A stretch of DNA of 64,000 bases from Paenibacillus durus (GCF_000756615.1 NZ_CP009288.1:4092001-4156000); one strand, 5' to 3'; positions 50,164-58,847 are shown, counted from the first letter of the stretch. Notes: a model not told the origin generated them from the sequence alone. Numbers and translations: made by a program.

Positions 50164-52593
50164 TTAACGGATTTCTGTCGCTTCAAACAGCGCAGAGCGT
50201 GTCGCGCCGTCGTTCAGCATTTTTTTCCATGGATCTTGGACCTGGGTCAAGGCGAAGTCGATGCGCTGCGCAAGCGCCTTACGCTCCTCTTCGTTGTCCA
50301 GAATGACTGTCTTGATATGCTCCAGCCCCATCCGTTCCACCCATTCAGATGTTCTTTCCAGGTAATTGCCGGTCTCACGGTAGTACTGCATTACGGCGGA
50401 GCAGATCTCCACCAGTTCATCGTCCGTCTTCACTTTACAGAAAGAATCCGCTATCCGCGGCTTGATGCCGCCGTTGCCTCCGATGAACACTTCCCAGCCT
50501 CCATCGTTGCCGACAATGCCGATGTCCTTCGTGCAGGACTCTGCGCAGTTCCGCGGGCAGCCGTTCACGGCCATTTTAAATTTGGCGGGGAAATCAAGCC
50601 GCTCATACTTCCGCTCCAGCAGCGCTCCCATGCTCATCGAATCCTGTGTGCCGAACCGGCAGAACTGAGAGCCTACGCAGGTCTTGACCGTCCGCAGCGA
50701 TTTGGCATAAGCGTAGCCGGAAGGCATGTCCAACTCTTCCCATACTTTGGGCACATCCTCTTTTTTAATACCGATCAGATCCAGACGCTGTCCGCCGGTT
50801 ACTTTGACGACTTTGACATCATACTTGATGGAGACATCGGCAATTTTCTTCAGATCTTCAGGGGTTGTCACTCCGCCGTACATGCGCGGAACGACAGTGA
50901 ACGTGCCGTCTTTCTGAATGTTAGCGCTCATCCGTTCGTTGACGAAGCGCGATTCCTTCTCGTCTTTATGCGTATCCGGATAGATCATACCCAGATAATA
51001 GTTGACCGCCGGACGGCATTTCGAGCAGCCCTCCTCCTGTTTCCAGCCAAGAACGTTCATGACCTCTTTGGTCGTTGTCAGCCCTTTGGCCCGGATTTCG
51101 GCCACAATTTCATCCCGGCTGAGCGTTGTACAGCCGCAAATTCCGGTCTTCATGCTCTGCTCGAAGCCGTCGCCGAGCACGTACTGCAGAATTTGTTCTA
51201 CGACCGGCTTACAGCCTCCGCAGGATCGGGTAGCGCCGGTGCAGGCCTTGATTTCGTCCACGGTTGTAAAGCCGTTCTCGGTGATGGCATCGACAATCGC
51301 CTTCTTGGTCACGCCGTTGCAGCCGCAGACAATTTCCTCGTCGGACATGCTTTCGACGGACGCCGTCTTCTTGGCCCCGCCTCCTCCGCAGCAGCCGGTG
51401 CCCATAACGTCCGCATAGATGTCATCGGTCATCTCCGCACCTTGTTTCACCAGCTTCTGCAAGCTGGCTGATTCCGTCACATCGCCGAACAGAACGGCGC
51501 CGACTATGAGGTTATCCTTCAGCAAAATTTTCTTGTAGGTTCTCTTCCAGTCATCCTTGGCGGAAATAACTGTGTGCTCCGGCGTATCAATGAATTCCCC
51601 GGCAGAGAAGACGTCCACGCCGGAAATTTTCAGCTTGGTCGAGACGACTGAACCCTCATAAGGCTTGGTTTCAACGCCGCATAAATACTTCGCAAGCACC
51701 GTGCCTTGTTCAAACAGCGGGGCTACCAGACCGTAGCAGACACCTCGGTGCTCGGTGCATTCCCCGACGGAATACACATCCGCAAGCGACGTTTGCAAAT
51801 AGTCGTTAACGACGATGCCCCGGTTCACCTCAATGCCGCTGTCCTTCGCCACCGCCACATTCGGCTTAATGCCGACAGCCATGACCACGAACTGCGCCTC
51901 CAGCTCCGTACCGTCGTTAAAGCGCAGACCGCTTACCCGCTCATCGCCGGTAAGCTCCACTGTCTGCTTGCCCATGGCGAACTTGACACCCTGGCGCTCC
52001 AGTTCCGCTTTCAGCATCGAAGCGGCGGTATGGTCCAGCTGGCGCTCCATCAAGTCCTCCATCAAATGGACGACGGTTACGTCCATACCGAGGTTCACGA
52101 GCCCCTTCGCCGCTTCCAGCCCGAGCAGTCCGCCGCCGATGACAGCCGCTTTGCCATACTGCTTCGCAGCTTCAAGCATCGCTTCGCAATCGGAGATGTC
52201 GCGGAAACCAACGACGCCTTCCTTAGTGCTGCCCGGGATCGGCAGAATGAACGAATTGGAACCGGTGGCGATAATGACTTTATCGTAATGAGCGGTCAAA
52301 CCGTTCTCCGCAATTACCTGCCGCTTGTCTCCGTCAATGCGGGTTACCGTAGTTCCCGTATGCAGAGTAATGCCATTATCCTTGTACCAGTTCCGGTCGT
52401 TCAGGATAATATCGTCCACCGTTTTGCTTCCTTCAAGGACGTAGGACAGCATAATGCGGTTGTAATTCGGATGAGGCTCGCTGCCGAAGACCGTAATGTC
52501 GTATGCGCCGCCAAGCTTCAAAATCTGTTCAATGGTTCCGACGCCTGCCATTCCGTTGCCGATCAGCACTAATTTTTCTCGATTCGATGTCAT
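50164..52593 (-). CDS. nirB: Nitrite reductase large subunit (NAD(P)H)
   Basis: Reduces nitrite to ammonium with six electrons. The 809 residues consist of an FAD/NAD domain (LVLIGNGMAGVGTIEQIL, VIIATGSNSFILPIPG, AAVIGGGLLGLEAA), two BFD-like 2Fe-2S regions (CGCNGVTKKAI with CTGATRSCGGCKP; GICGCTTLSRDE with GCSKCRPAVNYY), and the siroheme/4Fe-4S domain (CVGSQFCRFGTQDS, NGCPRNCAESCTKDIG). ATG at 52593 with GAGGAGG. Two FNR boxes lie upstream. First gene of nirBDC. Confidence 0.97.
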   Translation of the reverse strand: MTSNREKLVLIGNGMAGVGTIEQILKLGGAYDITVFGSEPHPNYNRIMLSYVLEGSKTVDDIILNDRNWYKDNGITLHTGTTVTRIDGDKRQVIAENGLTAHYDKVIIATGSNSFILPIPGSTKEGVVGFRDISDCEAMLEAAKQYGKAAVIGGGLLGLEAAKGLVNLGMDVTVVHLMEDLMERQLDHTAASMLKAELERQGVKFAMGKQTVELTGDERVSGLRFNDGTELEAQFVVMAVGIKPNVAVAKDSGIEVNRGIVVNDYLQTSLADVYSVGECTEHRGVCYGLVAPLFEQGTVLAKYLCGVETKPYEGSVVSTKLKISGVDVFSAGEFIDTPEHTVISAKDDWKRTYKKILLKDNLIVGAVLFGDVTESASLQKLVKQGAEMTDDIYADVMGTGCCGGGGAKKTASVESMSDEEIVCGCNGVTKKAIVDAITENGFTTVDEIKACTGATRSCGGCKPVVEQILQYVLGDGFEQSMKTGICGCTTLSRDEIVAEIRAKGLTTTKEVMNVLGWKQEEGCSKCRPAVNYYLGMIYPDTHKDEKESRFVNERMSANIQKDGTFTVVPRMYGGVTTPEDLKKIADVSIKYDVKVVKVTGGQRLDLIGIKKEDVPKVWEELDMPSGYAYAKSLRTVKTCVGSQFCRFGTQDSMSMGALLERKYERLDFPAKFKMAVNGCPRNCAESCTKDIGIVGNDGGWEVFIGGNGGIKPRIADSFCKVKTDDELVEICSAVMQYYRETGNYLERTSEWVERMGLEHIKTVILDNEEERKALAQRIDFALTQVQDPWKKMLNDGATRSALFEATEIR

Positions 52594-52646
52594 TGTCAGG
52601 TCCTCCTCAAAGCTTTGATTGTCATCTATCGTATCTTTATACCGGA

Positions 52647-52709
52647 ATTATACAGTTTACATTTTTATGCCGCGTGACCCCAGTCACACCAATCGTGAAA
52701 GTTTTCACA
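52647..52709 (-). promoter_or_regulatory. nirB promoter with two FNR boxes
   Basis: Minus strand: TGTGACTGGGGTCACG (52673-52688) and TGTGAAAACTTTCACG (52694-52709) lie 21 bp apart, two helical turns. A -10 TATAAT (52647-52652) puts the nearer one at about -40.5. Confidence 0.82.
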
Positions 52710-52769
52710 CTAACTTGTAACAACTTTTAATGCTCCCCCTATTGACAAACCGCTCATTTTAGTCAACCC

Positions 52770-52816
52770 AAAACAGCCGATTCTCCTGAAACAATCACGT
52801 CTCGGAAAATCGGCTG
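52770..52816 (-). terminator. Terminator of ric
   Basis: Minus strand CAGCCGATT pairs with AATCGGCTG, with a further short inner stem, then TTTTGG. Confidence 0.85.
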
Positions 52817-52830
52817 CTATAAAAAATCAA

Positions 52831-53535
52831 TTATTGATATCGCGGGAATAGAATATTATTCTCCAGATGTACATGCTCAAAGGTCATGCCTTCCAGTTCT
52901 TCCAGCCGCGTATAGGTCAGACGATAAGTTGTGCAGGCATGCTCAGGTGGAGTGAAGTCGCCAGTGACGGCTCGAAGCTGTCTCAGAATGTTCCCCGCGG
53001 CGTCATGCTCCTCTTCCAAATTGTGAAGAGCTCCCCGCAGCGCGGCCAAAGATTCTTCGTCTCCCTTTTGCTCGTAGGCAAGAATACTCGGAAAATCCTG
53101 CGCTTCTTCCTTCGCCGTATGCTCCAGCAATTCGTCCTTCAACTGGTTGAACAGGCGGTACAGCTCGGCCAGATGCGGGGAGTCTCCGCCGTGCGCATGA
53201 AATACCTTGGCAACGTTCTGTCCGATCAGCGGCAGCTCTTCGCGCAAATAGCGGTGATGCTTGCTCACAATATGGCCGATCAGCGCTTCGGACGATGCCT
53301 CGTTCCATACGGTATCTTCTTCCAGAATAGGGTGCTCCTCCACCAGCTTGTACAAATCGCCGAGGACGGCGCCCGCATCTAAACCGAGCTCGTCCGCTGC
53401 CGACCGAAGCGGCTTCGCGCCGCCGCAGCAGAAATCGATTTTGTTCGCCTTGAAGTAGTCCGCTGCTTTGGGGAACTGCAGCACAATATCTCTTACCATC
53501 GTATCACTATTGAATAAAGGTTGTTTTATGCTCAT
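52831..53535 (-). CDS. ric: Iron-sulfur cluster repair di-iron protein (Ric/ScdA/YtfE)
   Basis: Di-iron hemerythrin-like protein that restores Fe-S clusters damaged by nitric oxide or peroxide. The 234 residues have the N-terminal ScdA domain with the cysteine pair (ANKIDFCCGGAKPL) and the hemerythrin domain with His/Glu ligands (HIVSKHHRYLREELP, ELLEHTAKEEAQDFP, EEEHDAAGNIL, FEHVHLENNILFP). ATG at 53535 with GAGGAGG. A perfect FNR box lies upstream. Beside nirB it likely protects against nitrosative stress from nitrite reduction. Confidence 0.96.
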   Translation of the reverse strand: MSIKQPLFNSDTMVRDIVLQFPKAADYFKANKIDFCCGGAKPLRSAADELGLDAGAVLGDLYKLVEEHPILEEDTVWNEASSEALIGHIVSKHHRYLREELPLIGQNVAKVFHAHGGDSPHLAELYRLFNQLKDELLEHTAKEEAQDFPSILAYEQKGDEESLAALRGALHNLEEEHDAAGNILRQLRAVTGDFTPPEHACTTYRLTYTRLEELEGMTFEHVHLENNILFPRYQ

Positions 53536-53602
53536 TATGGCTCCTCCTCAGGGGTGCTGGTTTATCTACTCTTACACCTTAACCCTGAAGAGAGAGCTTC
53601 CG

Positions 53603-53618
53603 TGTGATTGGAATCACG
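53603..53618 (-). promoter_or_regulatory. FNR box before ric
   Basis: TGTGATTGGAATCACG (plus-strand spelling) matches TGTGA-N6-TCACN. It is centred about 75 bp before the ric start codon and 40-46 bp before plausible transcription starts, though the -10 candidates (TTAAGG, TGTAAG) are weak. Confidence 0.75.
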
Positions 53619-53646
53619 GCAAATCCATCAACATTTTGAACAGATC

Positions 53647-54372
53647 TTATTGCACATAGGCTTGCATGTAAGTGCGCTTGCCTGCGGCGTCCTTCAAGTA
53701 CGGCCCGAGTCCGGCAAATTTGGCCTGATTGACATACACGCCGGTCATCCATCTTCCTTCCGTCAAACCGCCATCCCATTGAAGTACAAGGTCCGGAGCC
53801 GCAATCCATTCCTGAAAAACGCGGACACCCCTGTCCGTGTATGCTTTGCAAGGCTTTTTAAGCTCCCGAAAACGGACGTCATTGACATAGGTGGGCACAA
53901 AATAGGCCGATATCGTCTCCAGATCATCACCGTCCAGAAATGCCTCGGCGCCCAGAAAAGGATGAAGCAGCAGCGTTTTTTCAAACAGAGACCAAATTAC
54001 CGCCTGAAGAATCAGGCTTTGTCTTCTGCCGTTATGAAACGTGTAGGTGCGACGCTGATCCGATACATTCGTTCTGCTTTCCGATTCGCCCTTTTCCAAA
54101 CAATGTCTCTCACAACCGATGCATTTCCAGCCCGAGGGCCCTTGAATCCATTTCTGAAACACCGTGCCGCCGTCGCCGTTACCTTTGTATAGAGAAGAAA
54201 TTATGCTGTAAGGCACTGCAATCGTAGCGTCCCATAACGAGGCAGGCATGTGGCTGTGCAGCATGAACAGCGTCTTATCATAAATGAGCTGCACTTTAAC
54301 GGATGCCGTTTCCAGCTCGGCGACATCCTCCTTTCCATAACCTACTTCCCGTGAAAGCAGAGTGGTCTTCAT
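53647..54372 (-). CDS. Unrecognised 241-residue protein with a cysteine cluster
   Basis: No family recognised. No signal peptide or clear membrane helix. A C-x2-C-x3-C cluster lies near residue 90 (KCIGCERHC), which may bind metal. Two similar short segments (VFQKWIQGP and VFQEWIAAP, about 120 residues apart) hint at an internal duplication. The ATG at 54372 follows GGGAGG eight bases upstream. It lies upstream of ric on the same strand, but ric has its own FNR promoter. Base composition is like the neighbours, not like the AT-rich island beside it. A cre-like sequence (TTGGAAGCGCTTACT, about 54508-54522) lies upstream. Confidence 0.65.
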   Translation of the reverse strand: MKTTLLSREVGYGKEDVAELETASVKVQLIYDKTLFMLHSHMPASLWDATIAVPYSIISSLYKGNGDGGTVFQKWIQGPSGWKCIGCERHCLEKGESESRTNVSDQRRTYTFHNGRRQSLILQAVIWSLFEKTLLLHPFLGAEAFLDGDDLETISAYFVPTYVNDVRFRELKKPCKAYTDRGVRVFQEWIAAPDLVLQWDGGLTEGRWMTGVYVNQAKFAGLGPYLKDAAGKRTYMQAYVQ

Positions 54373-54638
54373 CTTGCTCGCCTCCCTCAATTTACCCCGC
54401 ATGGCGGGGGAATTTATAAAGGAATGAATTCAGGTGTGTACAGCAATCCGAAAGACATAGCCGTTACGTCACGATGTGTAAAGGTAGTTTGACGCAGCAT
54501 TTTAGTAAGCGCTTCCAATAAGCAAGGGACATTCGTTTTTTTTATTATATTACTTCTTTATGGCCTTTGTGCAAGTTTTTTCTCAGGGAAAATATGCAAA
54601 CCACAAAGTACCCGTCATTCTTTGGAATGGCGGGCGGT
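54373..54638. other. Gap upstream of the 241-residue gene
   Basis: About 265 bp. It has a small CCCCGC/GCGGGG hairpin (about 54393-54409), a cre-like palindrome near 54508-54522, an AT-rich stretch (54536-54560) and a CCCGTCATTC/GAATGGCGGG hairpin (54610-54634) that could terminate the AraC remnant or tetR. No gene seen. Confidence 0.5.
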
Positions 54639-54710
54639 TTACTCCGACTGAAGCCGATACTTCGCCCGGGGGATTCCGAGCTGCTTTTTGAACGCTTTGG
54701 AGGATGAGAT
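54639..54710 (-). pseudogene. C-terminal remnant of an AraC-family regulator
   Basis: In one minus-strand frame the sequence reads ISSSKAFKKQLGIPRAKYRL then QSE and a stop. This is the end of the second HTH of AraC/XylS regulators (compare S..FKKxxGxxPxxYR). Immediately upstream in frame is a stop, and the tetR stop codon begins 4 bp away (54714). So only about 23 residues remain. It looks like the cut end of a gene lost when the AT-rich tetR/glycosyltransferase cassette arrived. Confidence 0.7.
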
Positions 54711-54713
54711 CTA

Positions 54714-55307
54714 TCACAAACTCTCCAATTGATTCGCAAGACTATATAAAATATCAGGCACATAAATGCCTTGTTCAATAAATGACTTTCCAAATTCACT
54801 CATGATTTTTCTCATCTCTTCAAAAGACAACGGCATATCGTTCTTAAGCCAGTCTACTATGATCGTAAATCCTCCTGCAAGTTGATACTGGATTGAATAT
54901 TTAAAATGTAATTCTTTTAATTTATCTGTATTTGTATGTTCTTTATTATACAGATGCACTAAATATTTTATAAATTCCTCAACGCGTTCATTTAGTAAAC
55001 AATCAGGCACAGCTTTGATGACTTTTAGTAAAGATTCACGATGTTTCTTCAAGTGAGCAAAGAGGAGATCAGTAAGAACATCATTCTCATTAATGCCCTG
55101 CCATTTTTTTATTATTAATAGACGCTCTTTAAATATATCATCTAAATATTGGATAATGATGTCATCTTTACTTTTATAATTCCTGTAGAAAGTCTGTCTG
55201 GCGACTCCTGCTTTTTTTGTAATACTGGTAATTTTAATCTGATCGTAGGGTGTAGTCTCCAACAATAACAGCAACGCCTCAAAAATCCATTCTCTTGTTT
55301 GATGCAA
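54714..55307 (-). CDS. TetR/AcrR family regulator
   Basis: The 197 residues have an N-terminal HTH (YDQIKITSITKKAGVARQTFYRNYKSKDDII) shown here in parts: ITSITKKAGVARQTFYRNY is the diagnostic piece. The C-terminal ligand domain is specific to no known drug. The start is uncertain: TTG at 55307 has GAGG eight bases upstream, with GTG at 55310 or 55316 possible. The gene is very AT-rich compared with the window. It is divergent from two glycosyltransferase genes, which it probably represses. Confidence 0.9.
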   Translation of the reverse strand: MHQTREWIFEALLLLLETTPYDQIKITSITKKAGVARQTFYRNYKSKDDIIIQYLDDIFKERLLIIKKWQGINENDVLTDLLFAHLKKHRESLLKVIKAVPDCLLNERVEEFIKYLVHLYNKEHTNTDKLKELHFKYSIQYQLAGGFTIIVDWLKNDMPLSFEEMRKIMSEFGKSFIEQGIYVPDILYSLANQLESL

Positions 55308-55355
55308 CACTTTCACCTCTTTTGTCTATTTTCGTCGTTAAAGTCTCTATTAAAA

Positions 55356-55384
55356 TTGAACTCTATTTTTACATATACTATAAT
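55356..55384 (+). promoter_or_regulatory. Promoter of the glycosyltransferase pair
   Basis: TTGAAC (55356-55361), 17-base spacer, TATAAT (55379-55384) within the 125-bp divergent gap to tetR. A second -10-like TACAAT follows near 55402. No convincing operator palindrome was found. Confidence 0.8.
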
Positions 55385-55432
55385 TTATTCCATCACATGG
55401 TACAATTCTAATCCAAATGGAGGTTGATTAAA

Positions 55433-56647
55433 GTGAAAAAAACTCATATTGCCATGATTAATATTCCTGCTTTCGGACATGTTAATCCAACTCTAGCCGT
55501 TGTATCGGAGCTCGTTCAAAGAGGCTATAGAGTGACTTATCCGGCAACAGAAAAGTTTATACCGGATATTGAGCAAACGGGGGTTTCGGTTATTCCCTAT
55601 CATTCGCCCTCAATGGATATTTTAGATCAACTAGATCATGTTAAACAAATCAATGAAGCCATAAGCAGCAATGCGGAAAATCTCCACATGAAATTCATTG
55701 AAGAAGCGATTTCCACATATTATCAATTGGAGCAGATGTATGCGGATGATCTTCCGGATTTAATTCTGTTTGATTTTATAGCGTTGGCCGGAAAACTGTT
55801 CGCTGCAAAGCACGGCATTCCTGCGGTACGGCTGTACTCTTCCTATGCGGAAAATGAGCATGTATCGGCGTTACCTGAGGTTTCGGACGAGATCAAGAAT
55901 GAATTGGCGTCAAAGCTCAAGGATTTTTCGGAGAAGGAAGGGATTCCGTTTGCATCCTTTATGGAATTATTCGCTCCGGAGAAATTAAATATTGCCTTTA
56001 TGCCTCGGGCTTTTCAGCTCAAAGGAGATCTGTTTGACGAACGCTTCCTGTTTATTGGTCCGTCTATTGGCAAGCGCAATTATGATGAGAGCCTGCCGAT
56101 CGATGAGAATCATGAGCGCCCTGTCATGCTGATATCGCTCGGTACGATTTTCAACCCATGGCCGGAATTCTATACCATGTGTATCGAAGCTTTTCGCGAC
56201 TCCGGCTGGCAGATAGTCATGTCTACAGGATCTAAGATCACTCCGGAAAGCTTGGGGGATATTCCAGATAACTTTATTGTCCGCCAAAAGGTCCCGCAGC
56301 TTGAAATTCTCCCTCATACCCGGTTGTTTATCACGCATGGCGGCATGAACAGCACGATGGAAGCGTTGAGCAACGGCGTACCCCTGGTTGTCGTCCCGCA
56401 GATGTTTGAGCAGGAAATCACCGCCCGCCGCGTAACGGAATTGGGACTGGGGAAGCATTTTCTGCCGGATGAAGTAACCGTTCAAGTATTGCAGAAAGCG
56501 GTTCAAGAAGTTTCAGAGGATGAGCAGCTGCAGCAGCGTGTATATGATATGCAGAAGAACATTCAAGAGGCCGGCGGAGCTAAAAAAGCCGCTGAAGCCA
56601 TTGAAAAGCTTTTACACAGCCAAAAAAATGCACAAGTTGCACACTAA
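55433..56647 (+). CDS. MGT-family glycosyltransferase, copy 1
   Basis: GT1-type UDP-sugar-dependent glycosyltransferase of the macrolide/flavonoid group (similar in type to Bacillus YjiC/YdhE and Streptomyces OleD). The 404 residues have the N-terminal acceptor domain (IAMINIPAFGHVNPTLAVVSEL) and the C-terminal donor domain (PVMLISLGTIFN, QKVPQLEILPHTRLFITHGG, MNSTMEALSNGVPLVVVP). The GTG at 55433 lies eight bases after GGAGG. The acceptor is unknown; inactivation of an antibiotic or glycosylation of a lipid are both possible. The next gene is a paralogue. Confidence 0.93.
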   Translation: MKKTHIAMINIPAFGHVNPTLAVVSELVQRGYRVTYPATEKFIPDIEQTGVSVIPYHSPSMDILDQLDHVKQINEAISSNAENLHMKFIEEAISTYYQLEQMYADDLPDLILFDFIALAGKLFAAKHGIPAVRLYSSYAENEHVSALPEVSDEIKNELASKLKDFSEKEGIPFASFMELFAPEKLNIAFMPRAFQLKGDLFDERFLFIGPSIGKRNYDESLPIDENHERPVMLISLGTIFNPWPEFYTMCIEAFRDSGWQIVMSTGSKITPESLGDIPDNFIVRQKVPQLEILPHTRLFITHGGMNSTMEALSNGVPLVVVPQMFEQEITARRVTELGLGKHFLPDEVTVQVLQKAVQEVSEDEQLQQRVYDMQKNIQEAGGAKKAAEAIEKLLHSQKNAQVAH

Positions 56648-56685
56648 AGATCTTTTTGCAAGAAATAAGAAGAGGATGTGAAAAG

Positions 56686-57900
56686 ATGTCAAAAGTACTT
56701 TTTTTAAGTATCCCGGCTCATGGTCATGTTAATCCGACACTCGGATTGGTAAATGAATTAATCAATCAAGGTGAGGAAGTCACTTATTTTTGTACAGAAG
56801 AGTTTAAAGAAAAAATCGAAAAAACCGGCGCTGAATTTAAAAGCTATAAGATAGAATCAATCTTTGGCAACAGAAAAGACAACCCGCCTCAAGACACGGG
56901 GTTAGCGAGATTATTTGATAATATTAATGAAGCGCTCAAGTCAAGCGATAAAATAATAGAAGATGTTTTAGATCAAATTAAAGATAAACATTTTGATTAT
57001 ATTATGTATACAGCGATGTATCCTTTTGGAAATGCCTTTGCTCAAATTTTAAAAATCCCTTCGGTTTCTTCCTTTGCCGTATTTGCTACTCCCAAGGAAC
57101 TTATGGCTCAGCACAAAGAATTCTCCAATGAAGAGCTAATGAAAAATCATCCCGTTATGGAAACCTACAAAAAAGCATCAAAACAATTGAAAGAAGTCTA
57201 TGGGGTGGAAATGCCGGATAACCTGATGAGCTTATTTTTTAATAAAGGCGATATCAATATTGCCTATACTTCAAAATATTTTGTTTCCCATCCGGAGTAT
57301 TATGATGACAGCTTTAAATTTATCGGACCGCCAATCTATGACCGGCAAGAAAATTTGGATTTTCCTTTTGAACGATTGGAAGGCAAAAAAGTCGTATATA
57401 TCTCACTCGGCACCGTGTTCAACACGGACACCAAGCTTTATGAACTTTTCTTTAAAACCTTTGCCGATACCGATGCTGTTGTGGTGATGACCGCATACAA
57501 TGTGGATTTATCTGAATTTGATATACCCGATCATTTCATTGTAAGAAACTTTGTGCCTCAATCGGAGATTTTAAAATATACCGACGTGGCGATAACTCAT
57601 GCAGGCATGAACAGCACCAGTGACTTACTATATAATGAAGTGCCTTTTGTAGCGATACCTATAGGCGCGGACCAGCCTTATATGGCAGGAAGAGCTTCGG
57701 AACTCGGAGCGGCCATTTCTCTGGATAAGGACCAGCTTACTCCGGAACTATTAAAGGATTCGGTGGAAAAGGTGTTAAACGATCCTAGCTATGTTGAAAA
57801 TATTAAGAAGATCAGCGATTCTTTTAAGCAGGCCGGCGGCTATAAAAAAGCAGTTGAAGAGATTTTCAAATTAAAAAAAGAGAAAGGCATTCTCGTATGA
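56686..57900 (+). CDS. MGT-family glycosyltransferase, copy 2
   Basis: A second 404-residue GT1/MGT enzyme, with LFLSIPAHGHVNPTLGLVNEL at the N-terminus and VVYISLGTVFNTDTKLYEL, RNFVPQSEILKYTDVAITHA, GMNSTSDLLYNEVPFVAIP in the donor domain. ATG at 56686 with GAGG ten bases upstream. The gene is more AT-rich and Lys-rich than copy 1, so the two are probably not a very recent duplication. The 38-bp spacing indicates an operon, ending at a terminator just after the stop codon. Confidence 0.93.
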   Translation: MSKVLFLSIPAHGHVNPTLGLVNELINQGEEVTYFCTEEFKEKIEKTGAEFKSYKIESIFGNRKDNPPQDTGLARLFDNINEALKSSDKIIEDVLDQIKDKHFDYIMYTAMYPFGNAFAQILKIPSVSSFAVFATPKELMAQHKEFSNEELMKNHPVMETYKKASKQLKEVYGVEMPDNLMSLFFNKGDINIAYTSKYFVSHPEYYDDSFKFIGPPIYDRQENLDFPFERLEGKKVVYISLGTVFNTDTKLYELFFKTFADTDAVVVMTAYNVDLSEFDIPDHFIVRNFVPQSEILKYTDVAITHAGMNSTSDLLYNEVPFVAIPIGADQPYMAGRASELGAAISLDKDQLTPELLKDSVEKVLNDPSYVENIKKISDSFKQAGGYKKAVEEIFKLKKEKGILV

Positions 57901-57910
57901 ATTTATAAAA

Positions 57911-57947
57911 AAAACTGGCGCCGATAAATTCGACGTCAGTTTTCTTC
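57911..57947 (+). terminator. Terminator of the glycosyltransferase operon
   Basis: AAAACTGGCG...CGACGTCAGTTTT stem (one mismatch, one G:U pair) followed by TCTTCTT. The AT-rich island ends about here. Confidence 0.85.
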
Positions 57948-57970
57948 TTGATCTACTGTTTGCGCGGCCA

Positions 57971-58288
57971 TTACTTCACCCACTGTTCCGCCCATTTCTG
58001 AATCTGCTCCATGACAGGTTCCAGCGCGCGGCCTTTTTCCGTCAGCTCGTACTCGATGCGCACAGGCGTCTCCGGATACACATGCCGCTCCAGAATGCCT
58101 TCGCTCTCCAGATCCTTCATCCGTTCCGACAGCATTTTATCGCTCATCAAGGGAATAAGGCCGGATATGTCCTTAAAGCGTTTCGGTCCGCTCATCAATG
58201 TCTTAATAATGAGGCCGTTCCACCGTTTGCCCAGGAAAGAGAATGCCGTCTCGAACCGGGGACACAACGCCAACTGATGCTCTTCCAT
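57971..58288 (-). CDS. HxlR-family transcriptional regulator
   Basis: A 105-residue winged-helix protein: LALCPRFETAFSFLGKRWNG, then FKDISGLIPLMSDKMLSERM, and the wing IEYELTEKGRAL. The cysteine near residue 10 matches the redox- or electrophile-sensing Cys of YodB-type HxlR regulators. The ATG at 58288 follows GAGAGGTG; a GTG at 58297 overlaps that site. No obvious target gene lies beside it, though the MsrAB gene downstream would fit an oxidative theme; that is inference. Confidence 0.92.
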   Translation of the reverse strand: MEEHQLALCPRFETAFSFLGKRWNGLIIKTLMSGPKRFKDISGLIPLMSDKMLSERMKDLESEGILERHVYPETPVRIEYELTEKGRALEPVMEQIQKWAEQWVK

Positions 58289-58381
58289 TGTTCTCACCTC
58301 TCACTAAAAAACTTACATTTAGTTAGTACATATAATTTTACCACATTACGTGCCTGCTGAACATTGTTTTCCAATAAAAGT

Positions 58382-58684
58382 TTATTTACGTGCCGCAATC
58401 GCCTCAGTGATAACAAAAGCCAAGTCATCGTTTCCATATAGCGAAAGCACTCCGAGCACCGTATCATCCGATATAAAACCGGACTCATCCACCGGCACAG
58501 TCAGCGCAATGGCCCTGGCAAGCTGTTCATTGCCCTGCTGCTGCGGATATGCCTGCAAATAGAGGGCTTCCGGATCAAGACCGTTATTCACGCACCATTG
58601 GGCAAATACGAGGATCATCATTTCTTCGTCGCGCCTATAGCTTTCCACAATCTGGTCTTCCACCGATTTGCGGTAATCATCCAT
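58382..58684 (-). CDS. Conserved hypothetical cytosolic protein
   Basis: A 100-residue acidic protein (DDYRKSVEDQIVESYRRDEE, FISDDTVLGVLSLYGNDDL) with no signal peptide or membrane helix. It appears all-helical. GAGGGGG lies seven bases before the ATG. I do not recognise a function. It lies between hxlR and the TVP38-like gene, about 95 bp upstream of hxlR in the same direction. Confidence 0.75.
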   Translation of the reverse strand: MDDYRKSVEDQIVESYRRDEEMMILVFAQWCVNNGLDPEALYLQAYPQQQGNEQLARAIALTVPVDESGFISDDTVLGVLSLYGNDDLAFVITEAIAARK

Positions 58685-58847
58685 TCTCTTTCCCCCTCTC
58701 TGCCTGTTCTGTCCCTTGCGGCAACAGCCGCTTCATCTCTAATGAACTATTATACCCTGCCAAGGCAATCCGACAAATGAGTTTTCTTCTATTCTTCAAT
58801 TTTTTTCAGTATGATGGGTGAAGATGAAAGGGAAAGGACATATTACA

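Noticed and set aside
54508..54522. Catabolite-responsive element (cre)
   Set aside because: TTGGAAGCGCTTACT is palindromic at its centre but has about two mismatches to the cre consensus; noted in the gene entry only, not called as a feature.
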